Assembly: GCA_023428135.1 (NCBI GenBank)
Contig: JAEYZG010000043.1
Location: 62,001 to 126,000, forward strand
Direction: 5' to 3'
Source of the DNA: Bacteroidota bacterium
GTDB lineage: Bacteria > Bacteroidota > Bacteroidia > Cytophagales > Cytophagaceae
DNA: 64,000 nucleotides
Below the pieces are notes generated by a model. It did not search any database and was not told where the DNA came from. It was given only the letters and a program-made list of their open reading frames with translations. The stretch's first letter is position 1, and the number at the start of each line of letters is the position of its first letter. Positions 35,510 through 45,595 of the stretch are shown here, piece after piece. A program made the translations under genes and the position numbers.

Positions 35510-38500
35510 TTATTTTAAAGATTTTTCAAATTGGATAGCCTCTTCTACTGTAATCAATCCCTTCTCCAGTTTTTCCAGGATTTCACTATAGCCCATGATG
35601 TTTTTAACTGTTGTCTGGTCGTACAAAGGAGTATCTTGTTCTGCTTCAGATAGTAATTCAATCTGACATCCTGGCCAGAATCGTTTCTTCTTAAATTTGG
35701 TTAAGGGCAATGGCTTTCTGGTGGGAACATAGGATGGATTCGTTTCTTCGAGAATCATATGACAGTTGGTACCTCCGAAGCCGAAGGAGGATATGGCAGC
35801 TCTTCTTGGTTGAGAAGTTGTTTCCCAAGATTTGGTTGCAGTAACAGGATAAAAAGGTGAATTTTCAAATTCAAACCGGGGATGAGGATTCTTACAGTTA
35901 AGGCTTGCCGGAATGATCTTGTGTTTTAGTGACATGGAAACCTTAATCAGACTCGCGATACCTGAAGCATGCAAAAGGTGGCCGATATTGGCTTTGACAG
36001 AGGAAATAGCGCAGTATTGTTTTTGTGTGTTTCCTTCTCCGTATATCTGACCTGCTGCTTTTACTTCGATTGGGTCTCCAAGCAATGTTCCTGTTCCATG
36101 AGCTTCCAGGTATGTAATGCTTTTCCTGTCCACACCAGAGTAATCCAGAGCCATTTTAATCACTTCTTTCTGCATGAGCATGTTGGGAGTTGTTATGCCC
36201 ATTGTTTTTCCATCATTATTTACCGCGGAACCTCGTATTACTGAAAGGATCTGATCTCCATCCTGAAGCGCCTTTTTATATGATTTGAGTAATACAATTC
36301 CTGCACCTTCTCCAAGTACAATGCCGTTTGCATTTTTATCAAAGACATTACATTTTCCTTCCGGAGACAATACTTCGGCCTGACTAAAGCCTATGTGACC
36401 TCCGTCGGCTAGCAGAAGTGTGATGCCACCAGCAATAGCCATTTCACATTCTCCAGCTCTTATTTTCTGACAGGCTTCATGTACGGCCACGAGAGAAGAA
36501 GAACAGGCTGTATCAATAGTAAGTGAGGTACCTTTCAGATCATAAAAGTCCGAGATCCGGGCAGCGATCATATTCTGAATGGTGTTAACAACTACATTTC
36601 TCTTCAGATCTCCATCCATATCTTCTATCAGCTGTCCCCACATCCCGGATGCACCTCCGGTAATTACTGCAATATTTCTGTTTGCTAATTCCGCTTTGGT
36701 ATATCCTGCCTGGTCAAACAGGTGTTGGGTAAGCTCCAGTAATATTCTTTGCTGAGGATCGAGACACATAGCATCATTTTCTTTAATCCTAAAGAATTCA
36801 TTATCGAAGGCGCCGATATTATTTATAAATCCTCCCCACTTCGAATACGTTTTCCCTTTTTTCCCTTTTTCAGGATCAAATGAATTTCTGTAATCCCAGC
36901 GATCAATCGGAATTTCCTTTACTACATCTTTTTCTTCAACCAGATTTTTCCAGAACTCCTGTGGAGAATCTGCTCCCGGGAATTTACAGGATGCGGCAAT
37001 GACTGCAATAGGCTCAGGAGAATTGGTGGGTGAGAATGCATAAGAAGCTTTATCGGCAGAGGGATTTACAGTATCAGATATATGAATAGCAGATTCAGAT
37101 TCTTTGGCATTTCTTGCTTTATCTTTTTTACTTGTAAAAGATTTTAAAGTGAAGTTTTTAATATCCAGATAAACTCTTCCATTTTGGTCTATCAGGAAAA
37201 TATTAAACTGTTGGAGACTTGCATCTTTAGTGAAATTATCTTTTTCAACTCTTACCCAAATCTCAGATGGCATGGCTTCTGAATGTATAGACAGTTTTTC
37301 AATAAAAAACGGAACCCAAATCTCTCCTGAAGTTGAAGAAGAGTTGATTGAAAAACCAGCAACGCACTGAAATATTCCATCCAGAAGCATAGGAGAGAGC
37401 CAGGTCTCTGAGGTATGGTATTGTTTCAATCTTCCTGTTACCTGTCCTCCTGAAACATAGAGTTCTTCAATAGTGGAGAAAGCGGGACCGTATTGAAACT
37501 TATTGTTGCCGAACCACTGATAGATCTCTTTACCGGTGATTCTGCCTGTTGCTCTACTTATTAATTCTGTTACCGGAGCAAGAGAAAGTGAAGCAATAGA
37601 TTCTGCTTTTACTTCTCCTTTTGCCAGTGGCTTTACTCCTGATTTAAAGGTGTATTGACGGAAGTCTCCTTTATCAGCAAAATCTATTTCAATAGGAACG
37701 GCTTCTCCCTCTATGATGAGAGGTGCAAACCAGGATATGTTGCGGAATGTGTTAATTTTTTCATTAAGAGTGTTATCTGAAATTTTCTTTACCAGATCCA
37801 GGTAACCTGCTCCTGCAAATATCACCTGTCCGTTTATTACATGATCAGAAACTTCTTCAGACGTTCCGTCTAAAGTAACAGGGACTTTTGTAATAACGCC
37901 CTGATGGCTCACAGTGCCGGCAGCATAATAAGGCTTTTTAACAGTTTGTTTTTTATATTGAGTAGCCTGTTCAGAATTGCTTACTACGGAAAACCCGGTA
38001 TAGGTCAGTGTTCCGGATTTAAGCTCTTCATTGATTTTAGAAACAATATCATTGATAGATTTACATTCAAAGAATAATGCAATAGAAAGTTCGGGAAAAA
38101 GCTTTTCCAGTTCTGATGTAACTTTCATAATTACGACAGAGTCAACTCCATATTCTTCAAGGTCCACAGTGTGGTCAATCTCTTCTATTTGTAATCCTAG
38201 TGCTTCCGTTAAGATGTCAGTAATTTTATATCTGATTTCATCAGAAACGTTTACCTCATTTGCAATAGGATTGCTTATTGGTTTATTGTCAATTGTATTA
38301 AGGCTAACAGCAGGTTGTAAATCGTTTAAAAGATAGGTAAGATTGCCTAATGTTAGTTCCTCTTTGATTTTTTCAGCAATATCATTGATGGTTTTACATT
38401 CAAAAAACAATGCAATAGAAATGCCTGAGAAGAGTTTTTCCAACTCTGAGGTAACCTTCATGATAGCAACGGAGTCTACTCCATATTCGTCCAGTGGTAT

Positions 38501-41500
38501 TGAAGTGCTCAGTTCATTAGCTGGTATGCCTAAGGCTTCTGATAGAACATCTGTGATGACCGTTTTTACTTTCGTGGTAAGGGTTTCACTATAGTTATTG
38601 TTTGTCAGGGTTGCCTGTGTGCTAGTAGTGTTTGGTAATGACGATAGCGGCTGATTTAGCGTTCCTGAGTATGTTAAAGTGCCGTTATTTAATTCTTCTG
38701 TGATGCGTGAAACGATATCATTAATTGATTTACATTCAAAGAATAGAGCAATAGATACTTCAGGGAATAATTTTTCAAGTTCTGAAGTGACTTTCATAAT
38801 TGCTACGGAATCGACTCCGTATTCTTCCATATTAGTAAACGGATCAATCTCTTCAGGAGATAACCCCAGTGCATCGGACAGGATTTCTGTGATCTTTGTG
38901 CGTACTTCTGTTGTTATATCAACGGAGGAACCACTTCTAGTTTTAGATTCCGGTAATTTTATAGCTCCTAAAGTTTCTGTTGTTATTTCAGAATGGATGA
39001 GGTTGCCCTGATAGGTTAATGTTCCTTGAGAAAGTTCAGTGTTTATTTTCTCAACGATATCATTAATAGATTTACATTCGAAAAAGAGTGCAATGGAAAG
39101 TTCCGGGAATAACTTTTCAAGTTCGGAGGTCACTTTCATAATGGCAACAGAATCTACACCATATTCTTCAAGGTTTGCAGTGCTGTCGATTTCTTCAGGT
39201 GATAAACCAAGGGCTTCTGATAAAACGGATGTAATGATCCCTTTGATCTCTTCTTTCAAAAGCCCGGAAGCCATGTGTGCTTTAACTGGTTTTTCCTCTT
39301 TTGAATTAATTAAAAAGCTTTGTTCGCTGGCAGTAGAAAAGTCAAAATGAGTATCATTGAAAAATCCTTTGCACCCTTTTTCATTTCCTTTGAATATAAT
39401 GACTTGCTGGTGGCCTGACTTTAATATTGTTTCCAGAGCCTGCATGCCTTCGTGGTCCGAAATACCATCTATTCCACTATTGCGCATCATGTCTATATAT
39501 GGAGTGGCAAGTTTCATACCTCCTTCATTCCAGTATGGCCAGTTCACCGAAATATATTTGACAGGAGAAACTGAATTTTTGTAGCTTACAAATTCATCAA
39601 GAAATCTGTTGGCAGAGGAATAATCAGATTGTCCCATTTGTCCTGCTACAGCGCTCACAGATGAATATAGGAGTACAAAATCTGGTTGTGCTTCCATAAG
39701 AGCCCTGTCGAGATTTAAGGCTCCTTTGATTTTAGGTCCTGTAACATTGATAAAGCTCTCTTCTGATTTTTTCAATAAAAGCTTATCGTCTACAATGCCT
39801 GCTGAATGAATCACCCCGTTTAGTTTTCCATACTTATTTACAATGGAGGAAATTAATAGTTGTGAACTTATAGGATCCGCAATATCTGCTGCATGGTAAC
39901 CTAGTTTACCGTTGCTCTGGTCTAATATATCTTTTTGAGTTGAGGTAAGGTTTTCCAGTGGTTTTCTTCCGCTGAGTATCACCTTTTGGGCACCTTTTGA
40001 AATCAACAGTTTTGCAGTGGTAAGGCCTATGGAACCCATTCCTCCGGTTATAAGATATATTCCTCCTGGTTTTATAGAGATTCCCTCTTTCCAGGAAATT
40101 GGATTCATAGGGTTTACAGAATATTCATATCTTCTGTTATCTAAGTAAACAGATTCCCTCTTGCCAGGAACAGCATTGTTGTTTAATTCCGTTATTAGGT
40201 TTTCAATACGAGTAGCAGAAGAAAGATTATTTCTAAATTCCGTTGTTTTGATATTTATTCTGCTGTTTTCTTTTGAAACAACTTTGGCGAAACTGCCCGC
40301 AGCTTTGTATGCTGCTTCGTTTTTGTCAGCTGTTGTCCAGTAGATCAGAATATTTATTTTTTGTTTTTTAAATGTTTCAGATAGTTGTTTGATGTGTCTG
40401 AATAAATCAATCAGAAAGTTATAGTCCGGAGCAAAAAGGCTGTCTGCATGAATCACTATATCCATTTCCTGTGACTGAATACCTGCAGACAGCTCATTGT
40501 AGAGCAATGCATAGTTATTTGACTTTTGAAGTGGAAGGGTATAACCTGATAAGTCTTTGTTAAATTCATTTCCTGCCTTAATCCAAATGATATCGGAGGT
40601 ATAATGTTTTTTCCAAGCCTGAAGTTCTTCATTGCTTTGGGAAAACAGAAGACATGCAGATGAACGTTTAGCAGTATTGGTTACTAAAGGAATTTCTTTT
40701 AATGACAATTGAAAATAATTCAGAGGTATTCCTGAATCAGGTACAGTTTTTACAGGAGCGGTAAGTGTTGGTCTGACAATAGTTTCAGAAGGTGATGAGG
40801 ATACCGTAAATTCCTTGCTATTTCCTGAATCACCCAATAGTTTGGCCATTGGCTCATTAGGCTGAAGATTTTTATACCAAAGTCTTCTTTTGTTGAAAGG
40901 ATAATATGGAAGAGGAATTCTTCCCGGAATATTGTTTTGGTATAACAGTGTCCAGTTTATGTTGGCTCCCAGAGACCATGCATGCAGTAGCTCTTTGATA
41001 CTGTTATTTTTCAGGAACTCTGCAATTTGTGCAGGGGATGGAAGGCCAGCTGTTTTATCTGGTTTTGAAACAATAACTCTACTTCTGTTTCCTTCAATAA
41101 ACGATTGAAGCTTTTCTATGACTTGGTGTAGACTACTTGCCGTAAATGCCAACCGGTGTTCCATGCTGACACGACCGGTTTGAAGAGTAAAAGCAAATGC
41201 AGAAAGAGAAAGTCCGGCATAACCTGGATTATTTAAGTGCTCGAGCATTCTGGAAGCATAGGTCAATAAAGCAGGCTCATCCTGGGCCGATAAGATAATG
41301 GCATGTTCAGATAGATGTTGCGTTTCCGTATATTCCGGACGGTAATGGTTGGCTTCTTCCACTACAACATGTGCATTGGAACCACCTGCTCCGAACGAAC
41401 TAATTCCAGCCAAGCGTTTTGAATAGCTTACGCTAGGCTTCCATTCCTCTATTCTTTTCTGAATTCTGAATGGAGAATTACCAAAATCAATATATGGATT

Positions 41501-44500
41501 AACAGGCTCATTGTGGATACTCGGAACTAATGTTTTATGGTTAAGCTGTAAGATTACTTTGTGAATAGAGGCTATGCCTGCGGCAGATTCCAGGTGACCA
41601 ATATTACTTTTCACAGAACCTATAGGGCAGCTTTCAGGTTTAAAGGAATTGTCTGCATAAGCTCTGGTAAGTCCATTTATCTCAATTGGGTCACCCAAAG
41701 ATGTACCTGTTCCATGTGCTTCTATGTAACTGATGTCTGAAGGCTTTATGCCTGCATTGGTAAATGCAGTTTTTATTACAGAAGCCTGTGCATTTGAATT
41801 GGGTACAGTAAATCCACTGACTTTACCACCGTGGTTTATAGCGCTACCTTTGATAACAGCATGTATAAAGTCTTTGTCCTGAATAGCTTTATTCAGAGGC
41901 TTTAGTAAAACGGTACCGACTCCTTCGCCCGGCACGTACCCGGATCCGCCTTCTCCGAAGCTTCTGCATCTTCCGTCAGTTGCCGCAAATTTTCTGGCAG
42001 CCAGTATATAATGCTTATAGGGATGCAGGTTAAGGTTTACCCCGCCGGCAATAGCAAGGTCTGTTTCTCCGCTAAGGATACTCTGACAGGCAAGGTGTAT
42101 TGCAGACAATGATGAAGAACAGGCAGTGTCTACTGCCATACTAGGGCCATTAAAGTTCATCGTGAAAGAAACTCTGTTGGCTATAGACCAATAATTGCTT
42201 GTATTGACAACCATCTCTCCGCGGACATATTCTTCCATTGCAAAGAGTTGGTAGTGTCCCCACATAACACCTGCATAAACTCCCACTTTTCTGTTTTCAT
42301 TACACACGTTTTGGGGAGTGTATCCTGCATTCTCAACACAACACCATGCGGATTCCAGGAATAACCTTTCCTGCGGATCTATGAAGGAAGCTTCTTTAGG
42401 TGAAATTTTAAAAAACAAAGGATCAAAATATTCGATCTTATCTATGAATCCACCCCATTTGGTAGTGCTGGTATCTGTTCTGCTAGCGTCCGGGCTGTAA
42501 AATCCTTCAATTGGCCATCTGTCTCGTGGAATTTCACGTATACAATCTTTGGAAGATTTTAAATTTTCCCAAAAAGATTCCAGGCTACCAGCTTCAGGGT
42601 ATATTCCATGAACCCCAATAATAGCGATGTCGTTATCTCTGTTCTGCTTATATTGATATTGTTCTTCAGTTGATCCCATGACTTTTGCTTGTATAGGTTG
42701 GATTTTATAAGAATTAGTATTTTTATTCAGTAATTGATCCTTTTCTTCGATAGCTTTTTCAGAAAAGTGCTTGCTGGCGTCCTTGTAAGTATCAACAATG
42801 TAAAGGGCTGCTTCTGCAATGTTTGGGTATTCTAAGAAGAGGGTTTTGGGAAGTCCCGGAAAGTTTTTGTCAAGCTTATTGATTACATTCACAAGAATGA
42901 CAGAATCGAGTCCCAGGGTCTCAAATGATTCATCCTTACTGAAGGAACCTAATTCATAGCCTAATTCTTCGCTTATGACTTGTTTAAGTAACTTTTCTAT
43001 CTCTTCAGTTGTCCGTATATCTGCTTCGTTATCAATTTCCCTGGTTTTGGTCCTAGATTGTGATCGGTTCCATTGTACCAGTTCCAATTGAGAAAATGTT
43101 ATGCAGGTTTCATCATTGTCGTTTAGAACTATGATGTTAAACTTTTCGATTGCTGTAGTAGTTTGCTCCTTCGTTAATCGTTGAGCTATAATTTTTACTC
43201 GCTCACCCGGAAGTTTGTAGAATCGGGCTTCTTTTAACTGGTAGGGAACAAAAAGCTCCAATGAGTTGTCAAACGAGGGAAGGAGAGAGACTGCAGTCTG
43301 GAACGCCGCATCAACCAATAGCGGATCGAGAATGAAATTATTTTTATCCGGAGAATTATATTTAAAATTGATTGTTGCTATAGCTGAATTATTCTGTCTG
43401 GATATTTTATCAATAAGTCTGAAGTGTTCTCCATATCTGAATCCGCTGTTATTAAAAAGCGAATAGACATCATTACCTGAGAGTATACTACTGCTTTCAG
43501 ACGCTGAAAATAAAGGAAGCTCACTGCTAACTATATTATCTGAAAGTTGGAAGAACGTTCCTTCTGCCAGTGATCGGTCTGAACTTTCATCACCTGAAGA
43601 AAAATTAACGTGAATTTCCTGTCCGGCATGATGGAGTGTTACAGTGAGCGCTCTTTGGTTATGATCTTTAAGAGAAAATGCCTGCTTCCAGATTACATCC
43701 TTTAATCCAAAGCTCTTATTGGTTTCACCTGATAATTGGACGCTTTCTGTGATCATTTCCAGATAAGCTGCAGCAGGGAGAATGAAGTTATGCTCCTGAA
43801 TAAGATACTCATGCTGACTGAAGTTTGTCCTGAACATTTGTTTTCTGAAAGTGGAAATATTTTCCTCAATCAGTGGCAAAAGTCTGTTTTGTTTTGCAGG
43901 TTCCTGAGGTGTGTAATCCTCAATGTGACAAAAGACCCTTTTCATAGGGTGCCCGGGAAGTTCCTTCTTTAGACCGTTTTCATTGTTTCTTAATGATTGC
44001 CAGTCGCATGCTGATCCTTCTTTCCATCGTTTTAATACTTCCTTATTTGCATTCGTCTCAGAATTAATTTCATTACCATTAAGCCATTCTATGAACTGAT
44101 CTTTATTGTTACAAATTACATAATCCCTACATGAATAATCAGCACGGCTTTCCTGCAAAGTGTATGCGATATTCTGAATCGTTAACGCTGTGTTTTTTTT
44201 CAGATATTCAGCAAGAGTTTTCTTATATATCGAAAGGTATTCTTCGTTTTTGGCTGATACCGGTAGTATATAATTTACTTGCGTTGAAGCTGGCTCTGAA
44301 AGGAAAGGGGATTCTTCCAGGACAATATGAGCATTGGTTCCTCCTACACCGAATGAGCTCACACCGGCTCTTCTCGGGAATGGGCCGCTTTTCCACTCTA
44401 TAACATCTGCATTTACAATGAATGGAGTTTCGGAGAATTCAATTTCCGGATTGGGCGATGTGAAGTTCAGCGTTGCTGGTATCGTGCGATTCTGAAGCGT

Positions 44501-45595
44501 CAGCACTGTTTTGATTAGCCCCGCAATTCCTGCTGCTTTATTTAAATGACCAAGGTTTGATTTTACAGACCCTATATAACAGAATGTTTTTTCAGATGTG
44601 AAATCTCTGAAGACTTCTGCCAAAGCTTCTATTTCAATGGGGTCACCAATAGGAGTGGCTGTTCCATGCGCCTCTATATATCCGATGGACTCAGCAGGAA
44701 TACCTGAAACAGCCAATGCTTCACGGATTACCTTTTTTTGTCCTTCCGGGCTTGGAGAATAAAAACTGTTTTTATCTTTTCCGTCATTGTTTACAGCTGA
44801 ACCTTTGATTATTGCAAGAATATTATCTCTGTCATCTATAGCATCTTTTATTCTTTTAAGTAGAATCAATCCGATACCATTTCCAAATACCGTTCCTTTA
44901 GCGTTTTTATCAAAAGGCCTGCAATGTCCGTCAGGACTAAAAATGAGATTGGGATCATAAATATATCCAGCCTGCGGAAAGAGGATGGAGGCTCCTCCAC
45001 AGATCGCCATTTCGGATTCATGATTTAAAAGACTTTCACATGCCATATGTACTGCAACCAGAGAACTGGAGCAGGCTGTTTCTATTGTCATGCTGGGGCC
45101 TTTTAAATTCAGATGATAGGAAATACGTGTTGAAGCAAAATCCGGATCATTGGAGGTGAATGCTATATAGTCATCAGACTGGCTGGCTAAGGACCTGTAC
45201 CTGTGAGCATAGTTATTGTTGGCTACTGAAAGGTATACTCCTGTTCTTGCTTTAATATTAAGAGGGGAATATCCTGCCTGTTCTATTAGCTCCCATGCAC
45301 ACTCCAATGATAGTCTTTGTTGAGGATCCAGGATGGATGCTGCTTTTGGACTATATCCGAAAAATGAGGCATCCCAATCGTAAGGATGCTCAATTACAGA
45401 ACCTGCATTTACAAAATTTGAACTTCTTACTTTTTCCTGAGAAATTCCGAGTTCATTAAGCTCGTCTCCGGTAAGGTGACTAATGCCGGTCTTTTTATTA
45501 ATGAGCATATTCCAAAAGGCTTGGGGGGTTGAGGCTTTGGGGAACCTCATGCTCATTCCAATGATTGCGATATCGTTGCTGGTGTAGGTGCTCAT
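35510..45595 (-). CDS. Trans-AT PKS: KS-DH-ACP-KS-KR-ACPx4-DH-KS
   Basis: 3361 residues. KS1 about 5-430 (ETACSSS, Cys about 173). DH1 about 575-860, with His in QEHNF (about 603) but a shortened loop, and DAAFQ as second motif. ACP about 865-935 (GLDSV). KS2 about 985-1415 (DTACSSS, Cys about 1159). KR about 1700-2085 (GGMGSIG about 1852; YSSVSA and SDYSSANRF). Four near-identical ACPs about 2100-2530, each with EYGVDSV. DH2 about 2565-2830, with HVINGQVIFA, where the usual Pro is Ala, and LLDGIFQ. KS3 about 2858-3282 (DTACSSS about 3027), then a short helical tail (ILEKLEKGLITVEEA) that looks like a docking element. No AT domain is present, so malonate must come from the AT protein encoded at 60532. 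The start ATG overlaps the NRPS stop by 4 bp. KS3 must hand over to the next protein. Confidence 0.88.
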   Translation of the reverse strand: MSTYTSNDIAIIGMSMRFPKASTPQAFWNMLINKKTGISHLTGDELNELGISQEKVRSSNFVNAGSVIEHPYDWDASFFGYSPKAASILDPQQRLSLECAWELIEQAGYSPLNIKARTGVYLSVANNNYAHRYRSLASQSDDYIAFTSNDPDFASTRISYHLNLKGPSMTIETACSSSLVAVHMACESLLNHESEMAICGGASILFPQAGYIYDPNLIFSPDGHCRPFDKNAKGTVFGNGIGLILLKRIKDAIDDRDNILAIIKGSAVNNDGKDKNSFYSPSPEGQKKVIREALAVSGIPAESIGYIEAHGTATPIGDPIEIEALAEVFRDFTSEKTFCYIGSVKSNLGHLNKAAGIAGLIKTVLTLQNRTIPATLNFTSPNPEIEFSETPFIVNADVIEWKSGPFPRRAGVSSFGVGGTNAHIVLEESPFLSEPASTQVNYILPVSAKNEEYLSIYKKTLAEYLKKNTALTIQNIAYTLQESRADYSCRDYVICNNKDQFIEWLNGNEINSETNANKEVLKRWKEGSACDWQSLRNNENGLKKELPGHPMKRVFCHIEDYTPQEPAKQNRLLPLIEENISTFRKQMFRTNFSQHEYLIQEHNFILPAAAYLEMITESVQLSGETNKSFGLKDVIWKQAFSLKDHNQRALTVTLHHAGQEIHVNFSSGDESSDRSLAEGTFFQLSDNIVSSELPLFSASESSSILSGNDVYSLFNNSGFRYGEHFRLIDKISRQNNSAIATINFKYNSPDKNNFILDPLLVDAAFQTAVSLLPSFDNSLELFVPYQLKEARFYKLPGERVKIIAQRLTKEQTTTAIEKFNIIVLNDNDETCITFSQLELVQWNRSQSRTKTREIDNEADIRTTEEIEKLLKQVISEELGYELGSFSKDESFETLGLDSVILVNVINKLDKNFPGLPKTLFLEYPNIAEAALYIVDTYKDASKHFSEKAIEEKDQLLNKNTNSYKIQPIQAKVMGSTEEQYQYKQNRDNDIAIIGVHGIYPEAGSLESFWENLKSSKDCIREIPRDRWPIEGFYSPDASRTDTSTTKWGGFIDKIEYFDPLFFKISPKEASFIDPQERLFLESAWCCVENAGYTPQNVCNENRKVGVYAGVMWGHYQLFAMEEYVRGEMVVNTSNYWSIANRVSFTMNFNGPSMAVDTACSSSLSAIHLACQSILSGETDLAIAGGVNLNLHPYKHYILAARKFAATDGRCRSFGEGGSGYVPGEGVGTVLLKPLNKAIQDKDFIHAVIKGSAINHGGKVSGFTVPNSNAQASVIKTAFTNAGIKPSDISYIEAHGTGTSLGDPIEINGLTRAYADNSFKPESCPIGSVKSNIGHLESAAGIASIHKVILQLNHKTLVPSIHNEPVNPYIDFGNSPFRIQKRIEEWKPSVSYSKRLAGISSFGAGGSNAHVVVEEANHYRPEYTETQHLSEHAIILSAQDEPALLTYASRMLEHLNNPGYAGLSLSAFAFTLQTGRVSMEHRLAFTASSLHQVIEKLQSFIEGNRSRVIVSKPDKTAGLPSPAQIAEFLKNNSIKELLHAWSLGANINWTLLYQNNIPGRIPLPYYPFNKRRLWYKNLQPNEPMAKLLGDSGNSKEFTVSSSPSETIVRPTLTAPVKTVPDSGIPLNYFQLSLKEIPLVTNTAKRSSACLLFSQSNEELQAWKKHYTSDIIWIKAGNEFNKDLSGYTLPLQKSNNYALLYNELSAGIQSQEMDIVIHADSLFAPDYNFLIDLFRHIKQLSETFKKQKINILIYWTTADKNEAAYKAAGSFAKVVSKENSRINIKTTEFRNNLSSATRIENLITELNNNAVPGKRESVYLDNRRYEYSVNPMNPISWKEGISIKPGGIYLITGGMGSIGLTTAKLLISKGAQKVILSGRKPLENLTSTQKDILDQSNGKLGYHAADIADPISSQLLISSIVNKYGKLNGVIHSAGIVDDKLLLKKSEESFINVTGPKIKGALNLDRALMEAQPDFVLLYSSVSAVAGQMGQSDYSSANRFLDEFVSYKNSVSPVKYISVNWPYWNEGGMKLATPYIDMMRNSGIDGISDHEGMQALETILKSGHQQVIIFKGNEKGCKGFFNDTHFDFSTASEQSFLINSKEEKPVKAHMASGLLKEEIKGIITSVLSEALGLSPEEIDSTANLEEYGVDSVAIMKVTSELEKLFPELSIALFFECKSINDIVEKINTELSQGTLTYQGNLIHSEITTETLGAIKLPESKTRSGSSVDITTEVRTKITEILSDALGLSPEEIDPFTNMEEYGVDSVAIMKVTSELEKLFPEVSIALFFECKSINDIVSRITEELNNGTLTYSGTLNQPLSSLPNTTSTQATLTNNNYSETLTTKVKTVITDVLSEALGIPANELSTSIPLDEYGVDSVAIMKVTSELEKLFSGISIALFFECKTINDIAEKIKEELTLGNLTYLLNDLQPAVSLNTIDNKPISNPIANEVNVSDEIRYKITDILTEALGLQIEEIDHTVDLEEYGVDSVVIMKVTSELEKLFPELSIALFFECKSINDIVSKINEELKSGTLTYTGFSVVSNSEQATQYKKQTVKKPYYAAGTVSHQGVITKVPVTLDGTSEEVSDHVINGQVIFAGAGYLDLVKKISDNTLNEKINTFRNISWFAPLIIEGEAVPIEIDFADKGDFRQYTFKSGVKPLAKGEVKAESIASLSLAPVTELISRATGRITGKEIYQWFGNNKFQYGPAFSTIEELYVSGGQVTGRLKQYHTSETWLSPMLLDGIFQCVAGFSINSSSTSGEIWVPFFIEKLSIHSEAMPSEIWVRVEKDNFTKDASLQQFNIFLIDQNGRVYLDIKNFTLKSFTSKKDKARNAKESESAIHISDTVNPSADKASYAFSPTNSPEPIAVIAASCKFPGADSPQEFWKNLVEEKDVVKEIPIDRWDYRNSFDPEKGKKGKTYSKWGGFINNIGAFDNEFFRIKENDAMCLDPQQRILLELTQHLFDQAGYTKAELANRNIAVITGGASGMWGQLIEDMDGDLKRNVVVNTIQNMIAARISDFYDLKGTSLTIDTACSSSLVAVHEACQKIRAGECEMAIAGGITLLLADGGHIGFSQAEVLSPEGKCNVFDKNANGIVLGEGAGIVLLKSYKKALQDGDQILSVIRGSAVNNDGKTMGITTPNMLMQKEVIKMALDYSGVDRKSITYLEAHGTGTLLGDPIEVKAAGQIYGEGNTQKQYCAISSVKANIGHLLHASGIASLIKVSMSLKHKIIPASLNCKNPHPRFEFENSPFYPVTATKSWETTSQPRRAAISSFGFGGTNCHMILEETNPSYVPTRKPLPLTKFKKKRFWPGCQIELLSEAEQDTPLYDQTTVKNIMGYSEILEKLEKGLITVEEAIQFEKSLK
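38000..39330 (-). repeat. Four tandem ACP-coding repeats of about 335 bp
   Basis: The attachment-serine codons (in EYGVDSV) lie near 39150, 38810, 38480 and 38140, so the period is about 335-340 bp. Each unit repeats MKVTSELEKLF, SIALFFECK and a linker (G.LTY). The copies are alike at DNA level, which points to recent duplication or gene conversion within the PKS gene. Confidence 0.9.

Noticed and set aside
38000..39330. Regular ~335-bp spacing as a CRISPR or intergenic repeat array
   Set aside because: The repeats are in frame inside the PKS gene and encode four complete ACP domains.
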